A stretch of 64,000 nucleotides of DNA, taken from positions 111,773-175,772 of the forward strand of contig JAIQDT010014671.1 in the NCBI GenBank assembly GCA_021521415.1, read 5' to 3'. The translations under genes and the position numbers were made by a program. Positions 12,184-23,402 of the stretch are shown piece by piece. Position 1 is the stretch's first letter; each line of letters opens with the position of its first letter. Source of the DNA: Bidens hawaiensis (Eukaryota > Streptophyta > Magnoliopsida > Asterales > Asteraceae). The notes beneath the pieces were generated by a model. It did not search any database. It had not been told where the DNA came from and was given only the letters and a program-made list of their open reading frames with translations.

Positions 12184-13173
12184 TTAAAAGTTACTCGTTG
12201 TTATAGTTGGATGTGAAAGACATCTATTGTTCAAAACGAATTCTCTTTTCTTATTCATTATCTATATCTATTTTTTGTCTAAATAAGATTCTTTTCATAA
12301 AAAAGAAATTTAGATTTAGATATGTCAAAGATCGGTGAAAATTTTATAAAAAATGACTCAAAATAACAAAATTTTGATTCCATACGCTATTAGTAAATCC
12401 AAACATTTTGGTTTGGAGCTTTTTGTTCTCGTTGTTTATCTCTCAAAGTTATCTCTTTATAATCTACTAAATCAAACTTAATAAAATCAATAAAGAACCT
12501 AAAAGACCCTTATTTTACTCATTCTATACTTTATTTACATAGAATAAAATCCCTCAAAGGATTATAAACTTTTGGCTAAAAAATTGAGTCTTTTTTTAGT
12601 CAAACTTGAGAAAACAATAAACCTTCAATTTGAAAATTTGAATGAGACTATTAATAAATCTATTAAAGGATACGTGGTTTCATAAAAAATATCTCAGTCA
12701 TTTTTTATTCTTTATCGATCAAAAAAGTTCATTTTAGATCTATAATCTTCTAAACTTTACTAATAACTTTACTAATAAATTGTTTTGATTGAAAAGCAAT
12801 CCCATAATGAATTAGTTAATGAGTTAGAATAAACTAACTAAAATCAAGGTTTTTTTTTCATTAGACCGATGCTCTTAGTTAATCATATAATTCATATCAG
12901 GATAAAGTACTCTTTTTAGCTTAAATTTAGATCCTTGCTCTATTGTTATTTTACTATTATAAGTTTTCGTTTTTATATGTCACTTGGGCATACAAGTTGA
13001 CCAATTATAACTTCTTTTTTTGAAAATTTGAACAATTTTAAAAAGACTCATAATAAATACTAATATAAAATGATTCAATAAGTTAGTGCATATCTTGATT
13101 TTTTATTAACTTTTTTTGAAATAGGCAAGATCCGGTGAATCGGAAACAATTAATTAAGAATAAATTTTTTTTG
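12184..13173. other. Plastid rpl32-ndhF spacer
   Basis: AT-rich plastid intergenic sequence, mostly short homopolymers. No gene seen. Confidence 0.8.
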
Positions 13174-13449
13174 ATGGAACAGACATATCAATATGCGTGG
13201 ATAATACCTTTTCTTCCACTTCCAGTTCCTATGTTAACAGGGCTAGGACTTCTTCTTTTCCCGACGGCAACAAAGAGTCTTCGTCGTATGTGGGCTTTTC
13301 AGAGTGTTTTATTGTTAAGTATAGTCATGATTTTTTCTATCAATCGTCTATTCAGCAAATAAATAGCAGTTCTGTCTATCAATATGTATGGTCTTGGATT
13401 ATCAATAATGATTTTTCTTTTGAATTCGGATACTTGATCGATCCACTTA

Positions 13450-15826
13450 TGTGACATTCGTCAATTTCGGGTCTTGTTTGTATTTGTTTTTGTATTTGTT
13501 TATTATGTAAACCGACCCGATTTGTAAACCGAAGCTTATGTTATAATCAAAATGATGGATTTATGTTACAATATTGTTTCACACTTGTTTGTTGGGTCTT
13601 GAAAACATCCTTCCTTTATTTTTATTTTTATTTTTATTTATTTATTTTATTATTTTTTTGTTGTTTTGTGTTTTTGTCTTGATCCATTTTACATGAAAAC
13701 TCTTATGTCTCACACCCATATTTGACCACCAACATTACCCTATATATACACCATCTTTCCTCTTCATTTTCCCTTGCTACAACTCCAAAAAAAAAAACTC
13801 TCTCAAACATCAAAGATTCAAGGTTATCTTCTTAAGTGTTCTTGAAGGATTTTGGTCTTTCATCTTAATTAGTTTATGTAGCCTTATTAATACTTGTTTA
13901 TGGTTGTGCAACATATATATAATATACACCCCTTGTTTACCTTTGGTAGTTACTTCTCCGATTCCGGTCGGTGAGGTTTCAGACCCCATAAGGCAAGGCT
14001 TCATGGAGGACTTCGTGTCCTTGATATATATACATCTATATAACTTGTTCATACATATTAATCTTGCTTATTTTAGTTTGTTGGTCATGTTTACAAGTTC
14101 AATGGTTATGGGTTTTTAAGAGTCTATGCTTCGGTTTAACCGTAAATAGCTCTAAACCGTAAACCAAACTTTGTTACTAGTTTTGTTTGTTTAAACATAC
14201 TTAGTGTTAGATCTAAGTTTCTAAAATCATTTTTACAAATTCTATGGATATGGGTTTGTAGAATCTTACCTCGGTCTTAACCCGAAACACGATCCGAACC
14301 GAAAACCGAACTTTTGTTTAAAGACTTTATTGTTAACTTTTGGTATTTTTTTATTTGTACATTATTATACAAGTTATTTAGTGTTGGGACATGTGGAAAC
14401 CATCTATGAACTTGTTGTGATATGGAAACCGAACCAAACCGATTCTTGCTCGCTTAAGACACACAAGTGTGTTTTTTTTAGCCATCAAGACTTGTATATT
14501 TCTTTAAAAATAGTTACAAATTGATTTTTAAATATTTTCTTAAGTACATGGAAATGTTGGATCCAACTTGATCTCATAACAAAGTTTGGACCGACAAAAC
14601 CGAACACTCGCTTAACGTGCGTTGTTAGTTCTAAAACAATGGAACTACATACTTGGTTAAGTCTTATTAAATTTTATTGAGTTATCTCATAACATTCAAT
14701 ATTTTGGAAAGTTGACTTTGGGTTTGACCAATTATCAAGACCCGAACCGACAACCCGAACACTCGATAGAAAAACCCGTTTTAGTATCTTTATTCTAAAG
14801 GGATTTGCATTCTTGCATTTTACCCACCTTATTACTTAACATAGGTTGAGTAAATATTAAGGTTAGATACTTTAACCCGGCTTCGAGCAAACTTACATTT
14901 TTAAAGGGTTATTATTATAAATTCTTAAATAGTCACATTTTAAACCTTGAACTTTAATTATTTACATTTCTCAACATTTATTTTGTTTAAAGACCTTCAA
15001 GACAACCTTTCTAAATTCAAGACTTCTTTTCTTTTTAGGCATTGTGCGTTAAACTCGTCGTTCCGACAAATCTCCAAATTATCATCTTTCAAGTTTACCA
15101 CTTGAAGGTGAGTACTTCATACCCCATTTTCCATCTTTTATTTTAGGGGTGACATTTCGTACTTATTCAACGAAATGCTTTATATTTGAATCTTAAACCA
15201 CAAACGTAGTTGTATACTTTACCTAAATAATTGCTCGATTTGGTGTTCTATGCTTATATGCCTATGTGTTTATCGCTTTTGGTTGGTGGAACTATAAAAT
15301 CCTAGACTATTTGGCATCCCCTTATAGCAAGGTGTCGTTAACGTAATGCAATTAACGATAACTATAAAATCCTAGACTATTTGGCATCCCCTTATAGCTA
15401 GGTGTCGCTAATGTGTTTAGCGATATCTATTTATCCAAATTACCACTTTTATTTATCGTTTCGTATGCAAGTTTTGTGGCTATCTTTATTATATACTAAT
15501 ATGATTAAACTTATGAATTGCTCACCAACCTTTGTGTTGACAAACTTTATTTTATGAAATGTTGCAGGTTTGCATCTTGGTTGATTTATGATTGTGAAGA
15601 AAATGACATCAAAGACCTTAGGATGTTAGTAAAAATGAACAATATCAATTTGCCATATTTTGTGATATCTTGTTTATGGTTATTTTATGGATAATTGTTA
15701 TGTGACATTTTTGATGTTTTGAAATGAAATGAGTTTATTAAATACTGTCACTTTAATTAGTGTCATGTGCTTATGGACAATCGTTACACCTCGGCATGTT
15801 CCGCCGCCTTTGGTTGGGGTGTGACA
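13450..15826 (+). mobile_element. Solo LTR D inside ndhF
   Basis: A 2377-bp insertion starts TGTGACATTCGTC and ends GGTTGGGGTGTGACA. It has the exact 5-bp duplication ACTTA (13445-13449 and 15827-15831). Removing it with one ACTTA restores the ndhF sequence, so both borders are certain. It contains a TATA box (CCCTATATATACACC near 13740) and, like A-C, a CTCACCAAC...TTGCAGGT block ~260 bp before its end. No PBS or coding domain is present, hence a solo LTR. It is a different family from A-C but related to partial LTR K at the left edge. Confidence 0.94.
15291..15430 (+). repeat. 70-bp tandem duplication within LTR D
   Basis: ACTATAAAATCCTAGACTAT begins at 15291 and again at 15361. The shared block runs through TTGGCATCCCCTTATAGC and AGGTGTCG. 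The copies differ at a few transitions, so the duplication is not recent. Confidence 0.88.
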
Positions 15827-17867
15827 ACTTACTTCTATTATGTCAATATTAATCACTACTGTTGGAATTATGGTTCTTATTTATAGTGATAATTATATGT
15901 CTCATGATCACGGATACTTGAGATTTTTTGCTTATATGAGTTTTTTCAGTACTTCCATGTTGGGATTAGTTACTAGTTCAAATTTGATACAAATTTATAT
16001 TTTTTGGGAATTGGTTGGAATGTGTTCGTATCTATTAATAGGATTTTGGTTCACACGACCTGTTGCAGCAAAGGCTTGTCAAAAAGCATTTGTAACTAAT
16101 CGTGTTGGTGATTTTGGTTTATTATTAGGCATTTTTGGGTTTTATTGGATAACGGGGAGTTTCGAATTTCGTGATTTATTCCAAATATTCAATAACTTGA
16201 TTTCTAATAATGAAGCCAATTTTGTGTTTGTTACTTTGTGCGCTGTTCTATTATTTGCCGGTGCGATTGCTAAATCTGCGTAATTTCCCCTTCATGTATG
16301 GTTACCTGATGCAATGGAAGGGCCGACTCCTATTTCGGCCCTTATACATGTTGCTACGATGGTAGCTGCGGGAATTTTTCTTGTAGCTCGACTTATGACT
16401 CTTTTCATAGTTATACCCCACATAATGAATTTTATCTCTTTGATAGGGATAATAACAGTTTTTTTCGGAGCTACTTTAGCTCTTGCTCAAAAAGACATTA
16501 AGAGGGGTTTAGCCTATTCCACAATGTCTCAATTGGGTTATATGATGTTAGCTTTAGGTATGGGGTCTTATCGCAGTGCTTTATTTCATTTGATTACTCA
16601 TGCTTACTCCGAAGCATTATTGTTTTTAGGATCGGGATCCATTATTCACTCAATGGAAACTCTTGTTGGATATTGTCCAAAAAAAAGTCAGAATATGGTG
16701 CTTATGGGAGGTTTAACAAAACATGTACCAATTACTAAAAATTCTTTTTTATTAGGTACACTTTCTCTTTGTGGTATTCCACCCCTTGCTTGTTTTTGGT
16801 CCAGAGATGAAATTCTTAATGATAGTTGGTTGTATTCACCTATTTTTGCAATAATAGCTTGGTCCACGGCGGGATTAACCGCATTTTATATGTGTTGGAT
16901 CTATTTACTTACTTTTGAAGGACATTTAAACGTTCATTTTCAAAATTACAGTGGAAAAAGGAATACTCCCTTGGATTCAACATCTCTATGGGGTAAAGAA
17001 GGTTCAAAAATAAGTAACAAAAAATTTCGTTTGGTAAAATTATTAAAAATGAAGAAGAGTGGACGTCCTTCTTTTTTTTTCAAATAAAGCATATAAAATG
17101 GATGAAAGTGTAAGAAATCTGATCCAACCCTTTCTTTCTATTTCAAATTTTGGCAATACCAAGACTTCTTTTTATCTTTATGAATCGGATAATACGATGT
17201 TATTCCCAATACTTATATTAATTCTATTTACTTTGTTTGTTGGATTCTTAGGAATTCCTTTCAATCAAGATGTGGATATATTATCCAAATGGTTAACCCT
17301 GTCTATAAATCTTTAACATAAAAATTCAAACAATTCAATAGATTGGTATGAATTTTGTAAAGATGCAGTTTTTTCAGTCAGTATAGCCTCTTTCGGAATA
17401 TTTATAGCATTCTTTTTATATAAACCTGTTTATTCATCTTTTCAAAATTTGGACTTAATTAATTCATTTGTTAAAATGGGTCCTAAGAGAATTTTTTCTG
17501 ACAAAATGAGAAATGCTATATATGATTGGTTATATAATCGGGGTTACATAGATGCTTTTTATGGAACATTCTTGACTGCAGGGATGAGAAAATTGGCCGA
17601 ATTCACTCATTTTTTTGATAGACGAATAATAGATGGAATTCCAAACGAAGTTGGTTTTATGAGTTTCTTTGTAGCAGAGGTTATTAATCGGTAGGGGGTG
17701 GACGCATTTCTTCTTATTTGTTCTTTTATTTTTCTTATGTATCAATCTTTTTATTAATTTATTACTTTTTGAATCTTTAAGTATTCTTTAAAATTTAATT
17801 AAAATTGAAGTATTCTTTAAGTCGTTAATTCAGTCTTTAAGTCGTTAATTTAGTCTTGACCTTGACC

Positions 17868-18418
17868 AATTATCCAAGACCAATTATCCAACCAACAAAA
17901 CTACTTGTTAAAAATAAAATCTTGCTGTTGCATCGAAACATAAAAATGTTGACTAATCTCGCTAACATTGAACTTTGTAAAATGAAATGATTCAATAATT
18001 GAAAAATGAGATTATTCAGGAATACACATTGAATGTTGAGATTACGCATTGAATTTCTGGTAGTAGATCCATAATAAAAGAAGTTTTTGTGATTATTGCA
18101 GAAGAAATGAAACAAAAGATACGGTAGAGCTAGGACAGTTATTGTATGAGGTGTACCCAGTGCTAGATGTAGAGGCGCATAATAGATCGATGTGAACATT
18201 ATGAGCTGTCCCGCAATAAAACCAGTTGTTGCTGATACCCTCTTCTCGGCTCCTTCTTCTCATTCTTCCATAACGTGAGCTCGGAAAAGAAAGAGATAGG
18301 AGGGTCCTATGGAGAATGTGGTCAGAAATCCATAATAGAGTCCGACCACAACGACCGAATTGATTATCATCATGCATAAGGATATTAGATTACCTAGTAG
18401 AAAAGATTTCAAAATCAT
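17868..18418 (-). pseudogene. ycf1: ycf1 5' end (inverted-repeat copy), broken
   Basis: The start at 18418 gives [18 protein letters not shown], followed by [17 protein letters not shown] and later LPYLLFHFF. This matches the N-terminus of plastid Ycf1/TIC214, an inner-envelope import component. TGA at 18260-18262 (in place of Gly after MEE) ends the frame early; downstream sequence remains in frame to about 17870 (SSFVGW). It abuts ndhF tail to tail, which marks the junction between the plastid inverted repeat and the small single-copy region. It would be the truncated border copy even in the plastid. Confidence 0.93.
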
Positions 18419-19597
18419 CACAAACCTCTCTTTTTCTTTTCTATTGCAATTTTTGGATTATTATATGATGATTATAAGCAAAAACGAACCATATTTAGTA
18501 AATCTACTCGTTTAGGAAACCGAATATGTTTTTAATGACCAAATCAATATTAAAATCTGTAAAATTCGTTCTTGGACAAAGGTTAATGAATATGGACATG
18601 TATCTAAGCTTTGGGGGATTTCTTGGGGCTTAATTCACTTGATTATGTACTAAAATAAGTGATTTCGGGCCAAAAACGAACTAAGAATCAATAATAAATG
18701 AAACGAGCTGTGCAGGTAGCCCATGGCACCGCGTGGTGGGCCTAGGCCACCCCACCACGTGGTGCTCCGGCTAAAAGGAGGAGAATTTCATTATTTGTCA
18801 ACTTTAGTCCCTATAGTTTGGTTTTAGGTCATTTAACGAACTTTTTATGCATAGTTTAAGATTTGAACAACATATAAAGTATAAGGGGCCTAAAGTGAAC
18901 ATTATAAACTTAATTACTTATAAAAACTTGATTTTCAATAATAATAAAGGTCAAAAAATGTTTTGGTTGGTTTAAACGTAAACGACTACGGGTTTGGAAA
19001 AATCCGAAATGTTACACTTGCTACCTGCTTATTTGTATACTTATTATTGAATTTGGAGAGGTCCAACATATTCTCATTTGTAGTATGATCATACTATTGA
19101 CCCACGCCCGATTCGCTTGGCAACGATCTTATTACTTGCTTATGGTTGATTTACCGGCGACCGATTCGCTTGGTAATGGTTAATTGACACCTTATTTGCT
19201 CATGGTTTGATTTATTTACCGCAATTTATTACGTTTTACTTATTTCTTTTATTTATTATATTAATATTATAACATTACAAAAACTAGTGATAATCTCACT
19301 CAACATGTGTTGTTGACAAACTCTATTTTCTACACATATGCAGGTTGCAATTGAATTGAAGTTTGACGTGAAAAGGACATCTAGAAAAGACCATAGGGAA
19401 TTAAATGAAGATTATATTTATCTTGGATTATTTGTTTTAAATTACTTATTTGTGTTGTGGATATTTGTGCACTGTAATTTGAATGAAATAATTAACTTAA
19501 TAGATATTGTCATTTATATTAATGATAGTATCTTTGAGCTGTGAACAATCAGCTCACGCCCCGACATTTCCGCCTTAGGTTAGGGTGTGACATCCAA

Positions 19598-19749
19598 CCT
19601 TTCTGTCTTCTCTTTTCCCCCTTCTCACTTTCTCTCCTATTTTCCCTCTCATCTCTCCTCCTTTCTCTCTCATTTCCTCACATAACCTTCATTCTAAATC
19701 GCCCTTAGTTTAGTTATGAGCAATTTCTCTCTTTCTCTCTCTCTCTCAC
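19598..19749 (+). repeat. Rest of tandem-repeat unit 3 plus (CT)n
   Basis: CCTTTCTGTCTTCTC... through CATAACCTTC and GTTATGAGCAATT matches the second half of the 240-bp units near 2980-3125 and 3885-4025. A CT-rich microsatellite follows. This closes the layer opened at 4127. Confidence 0.8.
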
Positions 19750-19849
19750 ATGGGTAAGTTTAAGATTGGATGGTTGAGCATGGGCGGAGGGTGGTGAGAT
19801 TGGACCCCTACATTACTCAAATCCATCTTCATTTTGAGGATTTCATCTT

Positions 19850-21120
19850 TCTTTTTGTTTATAATCCTATCAATAACTTCATCCCAATCAGGCTCTAGAT
19901 GGTCCTGATTAGAGTCATTTCAATAAGATTGGAAACCCTTGCGACTTCCTTTTGTAAATGTTCATAGGTCCACCCTTTAAACTTGCTAGGAACAAACTTA
20001 TATTTTGCATTTTATTTGATCGAAACAAGAGCATCTTTAACGTCTTCCATCAAAAACTTCTTGTTAGTTATTGGTTTTTCTGAAGTGATTAGGCTTTTTT
20101 CAGAAGCCAATTGTTTTGTGTCTCCAGCCTTGAGTAGTTCCTCTTGGAAAATTCTTGTAGAGTCCTTTATTGGTAAAACTTTTGCAGCTTCTTCTAGAAT
20201 ATAGTCTGCTTTTATGTTTCTTGATATTCTACTAACTTTGAGACATTAACAGGTCTTTCAGTAGGTAACAAGTCTTTTATTAGAACTTAAGGTTTTCTGA
20301 CTAAAGGTTTCTTAGAATGGGAAGAGAAGGAGTTTTTTCTTCATCTTTCTCTTGTATGATCAACTTCCTTCTTTTGTATCTTTTTAAACCACTTATATCT
20401 TCTTTTGGATAAGTTTAGATTCATCAATAGTTTTAGAAACAGCTGTTGGTCCTTGTGGAGCATCAGTGGTTTGTGGAACGGCTGCTGGTTCATCAGTAGT
20501 TTTGGAAACTACTGGTTTTGTTCGTTGAACATAAGTTGTTTTAGCAACTCGTCTTGTACTTTGAACATCAGCGATTTCAGCCACCGGTAATGTTTGCTGT
20601 TCATCAGTTGTTTCAGCAGCTGGTATTGCTTCTTCTTTCCCCTCCTCTTCCTCTTTAGTAGCAACACTTTCTTCATTTACTCTATCTGATATCTTTGTTT
20701 TAGATTTCTTAGCTGCTCTTTTTTCCTTCTTGATGAAGGACCTATGTCATCAGGTTTCTCTATTAAGTCTCTTACTAGAGCCTTCATTTTTTCTTGCTTC
20801 TCTTTCATCTTTTTAGCATCTTCTTTATATGAGTCTTTTCCTTAGTAGCCTTATTCTCAGACTCACATGGTCTTTTCTCTATTGCTTTCTTTGCAATATC
20901 CATGAAATTCTCCCCCTTTTTGGTATCATCAGTCTTTTGAGGAACCATGGAGCTGTGGAGCAATACCTGAAAGAGTTTCAAGTTGGTTTCTCTGATCCAC
21001 CATATGCTTTCTCAACTCATTTGCTAAGTTGTAATGAGCATATTTGATTATGGTGGTACAGTTCTGAGTCTTGTATCAAGCATCAAATAGTGCCGCCTGA
21101 TATAAGGCTTAAGTATCTTA
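19850..21120 (-). pseudogene. Decayed Lys/Glu-rich coding remnant
   Basis: On the minus strand, pieces in shifting frames read as one degraded protein. They include KYAHYNLANELRKHM, MKEKQEKMKALVRDL, KEEEEGKEEAIPAAETTDE, a degenerate repeat of the type TTDEPAAVPQTTDAPQG (20393-20584), ILEEAAKVLPIKDSTR and FKGWTYEHLQKEVARV near 19960. There is no ATG-to-stop ORF over 63 codons. Composition and TTDE-type repeats resemble the downstream third ORF of SIRE-like Copia elements, but I could not align it with the ORF2 copies in this window. Origin is uncertain; it is either retrotransposon or host. Confidence 0.4.
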
Positions 21121-21339
21121 GATCATGAAAGAAATAAAGACGTTGAGCTTAGCGTGAATAAAGAATAGATCCAAAGTCCGAGACTCTACAATAGGAGCAA
21201 TGGAGTGGCTTCATTTTGTGAACTATGATATCCTTGGTTATCATCTTTTTGGTTTTAATATAGGGTCATTCCGTTTTCCGTTCAAAAGAATAAAATTAAG
21301 TTTGTTGACATTCTCTTACATTTTTTACTTAATATTACA

Positions 21340-21368
21340 CTAGTTTTAGAGCCCGTGTCATACACGGG
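21340..21368 (-). mobile_element. Helitron-like 3' terminus 1
   Basis: On the minus strand a 7-bp hairpin CCCGTGT/ACACGGG (21352-21368, loop of 3) is followed after 8 nt by CTAG (21343-21340) and a flanking T. A subterminal hairpin plus CTRR followed by T is the Helitron 3' signature. The 5' TC end was not located, so only the terminus is claimed. No Rep/helicase coding is visible. Confidence 0.6.
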
Positions 21369-22775
21369 ATAATTCAAGTTATAAAATTACAAGTAAAACA
21401 AATAATTCCATAGTGTATATGAAAAAAATGTATTACATCTATGCTTGTATCTATACTATGTATACATAAATTGATTTTATTTATATCACAAAATGATTTT
21501 TTTAAATGAACTTAATAAAAAAAATGTCCGTGCAAAAACGTACCCAAGAATGTTTCTTTCTATTGAAAAATTCATTCTCGGTGTCATATATGTATAATTG
21601 AAAGAATTTTGGTTATAAACCAATTTCGGAAATAAGACTTCTCATACGATAGTAGTTCTAACCAACTCAGCCTAAATACAAATGGAGTGTTACCTTTGTT
21701 GATATATTTCTCAATTTACCACCCGTCAAAAAAAAGTAGAATATTAAACACCATGAAAAAGATTTTAATAAGTTAGCTTCTCGACTTTGTCATAATGACA
21801 ACATAAAAAATAACATGCTAGCTAACCCATTCAATTTTGTGAATATATTGTTTCATTTGAGCATAGTTTTGCATGACATGTTTCTCATACAACGCTCTTA
21901 TCACCATTGAAGGAAAGTTAATGCTGACATAAATATTTCAAATTTGATAATTGTTAGAAGCGTTGATAGGCAATCTTTTCTTAAATTTTAATATTTGAGG
22001 GAAAAATAGTCAATTTGCCAAATCTCGAACCTTTTGATTATTTCACAAAATGTCCTTGAAAATAAATTTGAAACCTAAATCATGTTTAAATTTCTAACTT
22101 TCACACTTTTGACATTTTCAAGTCAATACTTTCAACTCATAACAAATTTGACAATAAATCTATTTTGCATTCTCAAACTTTTAAAAATACTCAAAATGTT
22201 CATTTTTGACCCGTAACAAATTTTGACCTAAATGTAGTTAACTTGTACCAAACAATCTATTTACCAACTTTTAACCCATAAAATCAAATTTAATTTTCAC
22301 AAAAATCCCGAAACAATTTTCATTTGAGAAACATGATTTGTTGTTGATTTTTGGAATATATAGTAAAATAATATGTTAATATTTATGTTTATAAAAATAT
22401 ATAAATATTATATAAATATAGTGTAAAAGAAAAGTGAATAATTATTGATTTATTACATATATTATGGTATATTTGTTTTAGATGGAAAAAGTTATAAGAA
22501 TTTACCAAAATATGACAAATGTCTACATTTTTATTTATTTTATTAGAATAGGTAAATTACAAAGATTCTCAAAAATCAAACAAGGATCTCTAACAAAGAT
22601 CTCTAAAGTGAAAACCAAAATTATAAATTCAACAACTAAATAAAATTGTCACTTCTTATAATTTTGTGAGCCTTCACTCCCTTTTGTTTTGCTTCTTTCT
22701 TTCTATTCAGTTGATAATAAATTTTGATTCTTGATTTGATTGTGTTTCTTAATTCTTAAATCTTTATTACTATAA
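21369..22775. other. AT-rich sequence between Helitron-like ends
   Basis: No ORF or structured repeat is recognised. It may be the body of a non-autonomous Helitron whose 3' end is at 21340. Confidence 0.5.
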
Positions 22776-22803
22776 CTAGGATATAGCCAGTGTAATACAC
22801 GGG
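22776..22803 (-). mobile_element. Helitron-like 3' terminus 2
   Basis: Same design as the end at 21340: hairpin CCCGTGT/ACACTGG (one mismatch), 7-nt spacer, CTAG (22779-22776), flanking T, same strand. The terminal ~30 bp resemble terminus 1, so they are probably members of one family. Confidence 0.55.
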
Positions 22804-23402
22804 TGGTTAAAGAAAAATACAACAAATAAATTAAATTTAATAATTGCCGTCTAAAAAGCATATTAAAATATATTTATATGTCTAAAAATATATTTAATAC
22901 AACATATTTTTATATTATGGATTCATAATAACATACCTTATGGAAGAATGATTTTGTTTTAATAATATAAATAAGTAGATTAAAATTAAATAGCTTATTA
23001 GGTGTAAATTATAATTTTGGAAATTGTTAATGTGGAATCTTATATAGATAGCTTAATTAAAAGCAATGTGAAAACTATATTGCTTTAATATAATAGTTAG
23101 ATTAATTAATTTTCTCTCTCTGTATCTTTACCTAAACAATAAGTTTGTTTTATGCTTTTTTTTAAGTTTCTAAATCTTTATTACAAACTACTTACTTTTT
23201 TTTATTTTTTCTCTTTCCCGTGTAATATAACTAAATAAGGGTTTCTAGCCAACATAAGTAATAAAATAAATATCAATGTAATAAAATTAATATCATAAAC
23301 AATGAGGATCATAACAATTGTCAACATTCAGATACAATACTTGTTTTTGTTGTTCATCTCATGTAATATAAGGGTTTCTAGCCAACCTATGTAAGAAATT
23401 AA

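Larger units (their letters stand above)
13174..17780 (+). pseudogene. ndhF: ndhF (plastid NDH subunit 5) split by solo LTR D
   Basis: Starts at ATG 13174 ([17 protein letters not shown]) and ends at TAA 17778-17780. Coding segments are 13174-13449 and 15832-17780. The join at the ACTTA target site restores [15 protein letters not shown]. Conserved core stretches such as [19 protein letters not shown] and [14 protein letters not shown] are clear. Lesions are: a one-base loss near 13345 (after SIN), TAA at 16281-16283 in place of Gln, an extra T near 17080 (GRPSFF), TAA near 17309 in place of Leu, and a one-base loss near 17689 just before GGGRISSY. It was a ~740-residue membrane subunit of the plastid NDH complex. 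Confidence 0.96.
8564..18475. other. Nuclear plastid DNA insert (NUPT)
   Basis: Collinear plastid genes lie in the order ndhD, ccsA, trnL-UAG, rpl32, ndhF, ycf1 5' end. This is the standard order across the small single-copy region into the inverted repeat. About 7.5 kb of plastid sequence remains after subtracting solo LTR D. Most genes carry stops or frameshifts, so this is an old nuclear copy and not an organelle contig. The left junction is at 8564, within ndhD. The right one is only located to about 18450-18480, upstream of ycf1. No target duplication is seen, consistent with end-joining capture. Confidence 0.93.
7224..19016 (-). mobile_element. Solo LTR C inside LTR A, split by plastid DNA
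   Basis: Read on the minus strand it starts TGTAACATTTCGG (at 19016) and ends GGTTGGGGTGTGACA (at 7224). It is flanked by the exact 5-bp duplication CTTGC (7219-7223 and 19017-19021). Its own sequence is 7224-8563 plus about 18476-19016, roughly 1.88 kb, matching A and B in length and content. The plastid insert begins right after GTGTTTATATAG; homology to A resumes near AAAACGAACC at about 18480. It lies in antisense orientation to A and B. Confidence 0.87.
4128..19592 (+). mobile_element. Solo LTR A (outer), split by B and C
   Basis: Segments are 4128-5449, 7215-7223 and 19022-19592, about 1.9 kb in total. It starts TGTAACATTTCGG and ends TTAGGGTGTGACA, with a near-exact 5-bp duplication TCTAA (4123-4127) / TCCAA (19593-19597). 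It carries a TATA box (CTATATAAACACC near 4668). No PBS or coding domain adjoins it, so it is a solo LTR left by LTR-LTR recombination. The ends and long LTR fit Ty3/gypsy, possibly Tekay-like (inference). It interrupts unit 3 of the 240-bp tandem repeat. Confidence 0.85.

Noticed and set aside
8564..18475. Plastid contamination or chimeric assembly
   Set aside because: Numerous stops and frameshifts, a solo LTR inside ndhF with an exact target duplication, and matching LTR C halves on both sides argue for a true nuclear insert.
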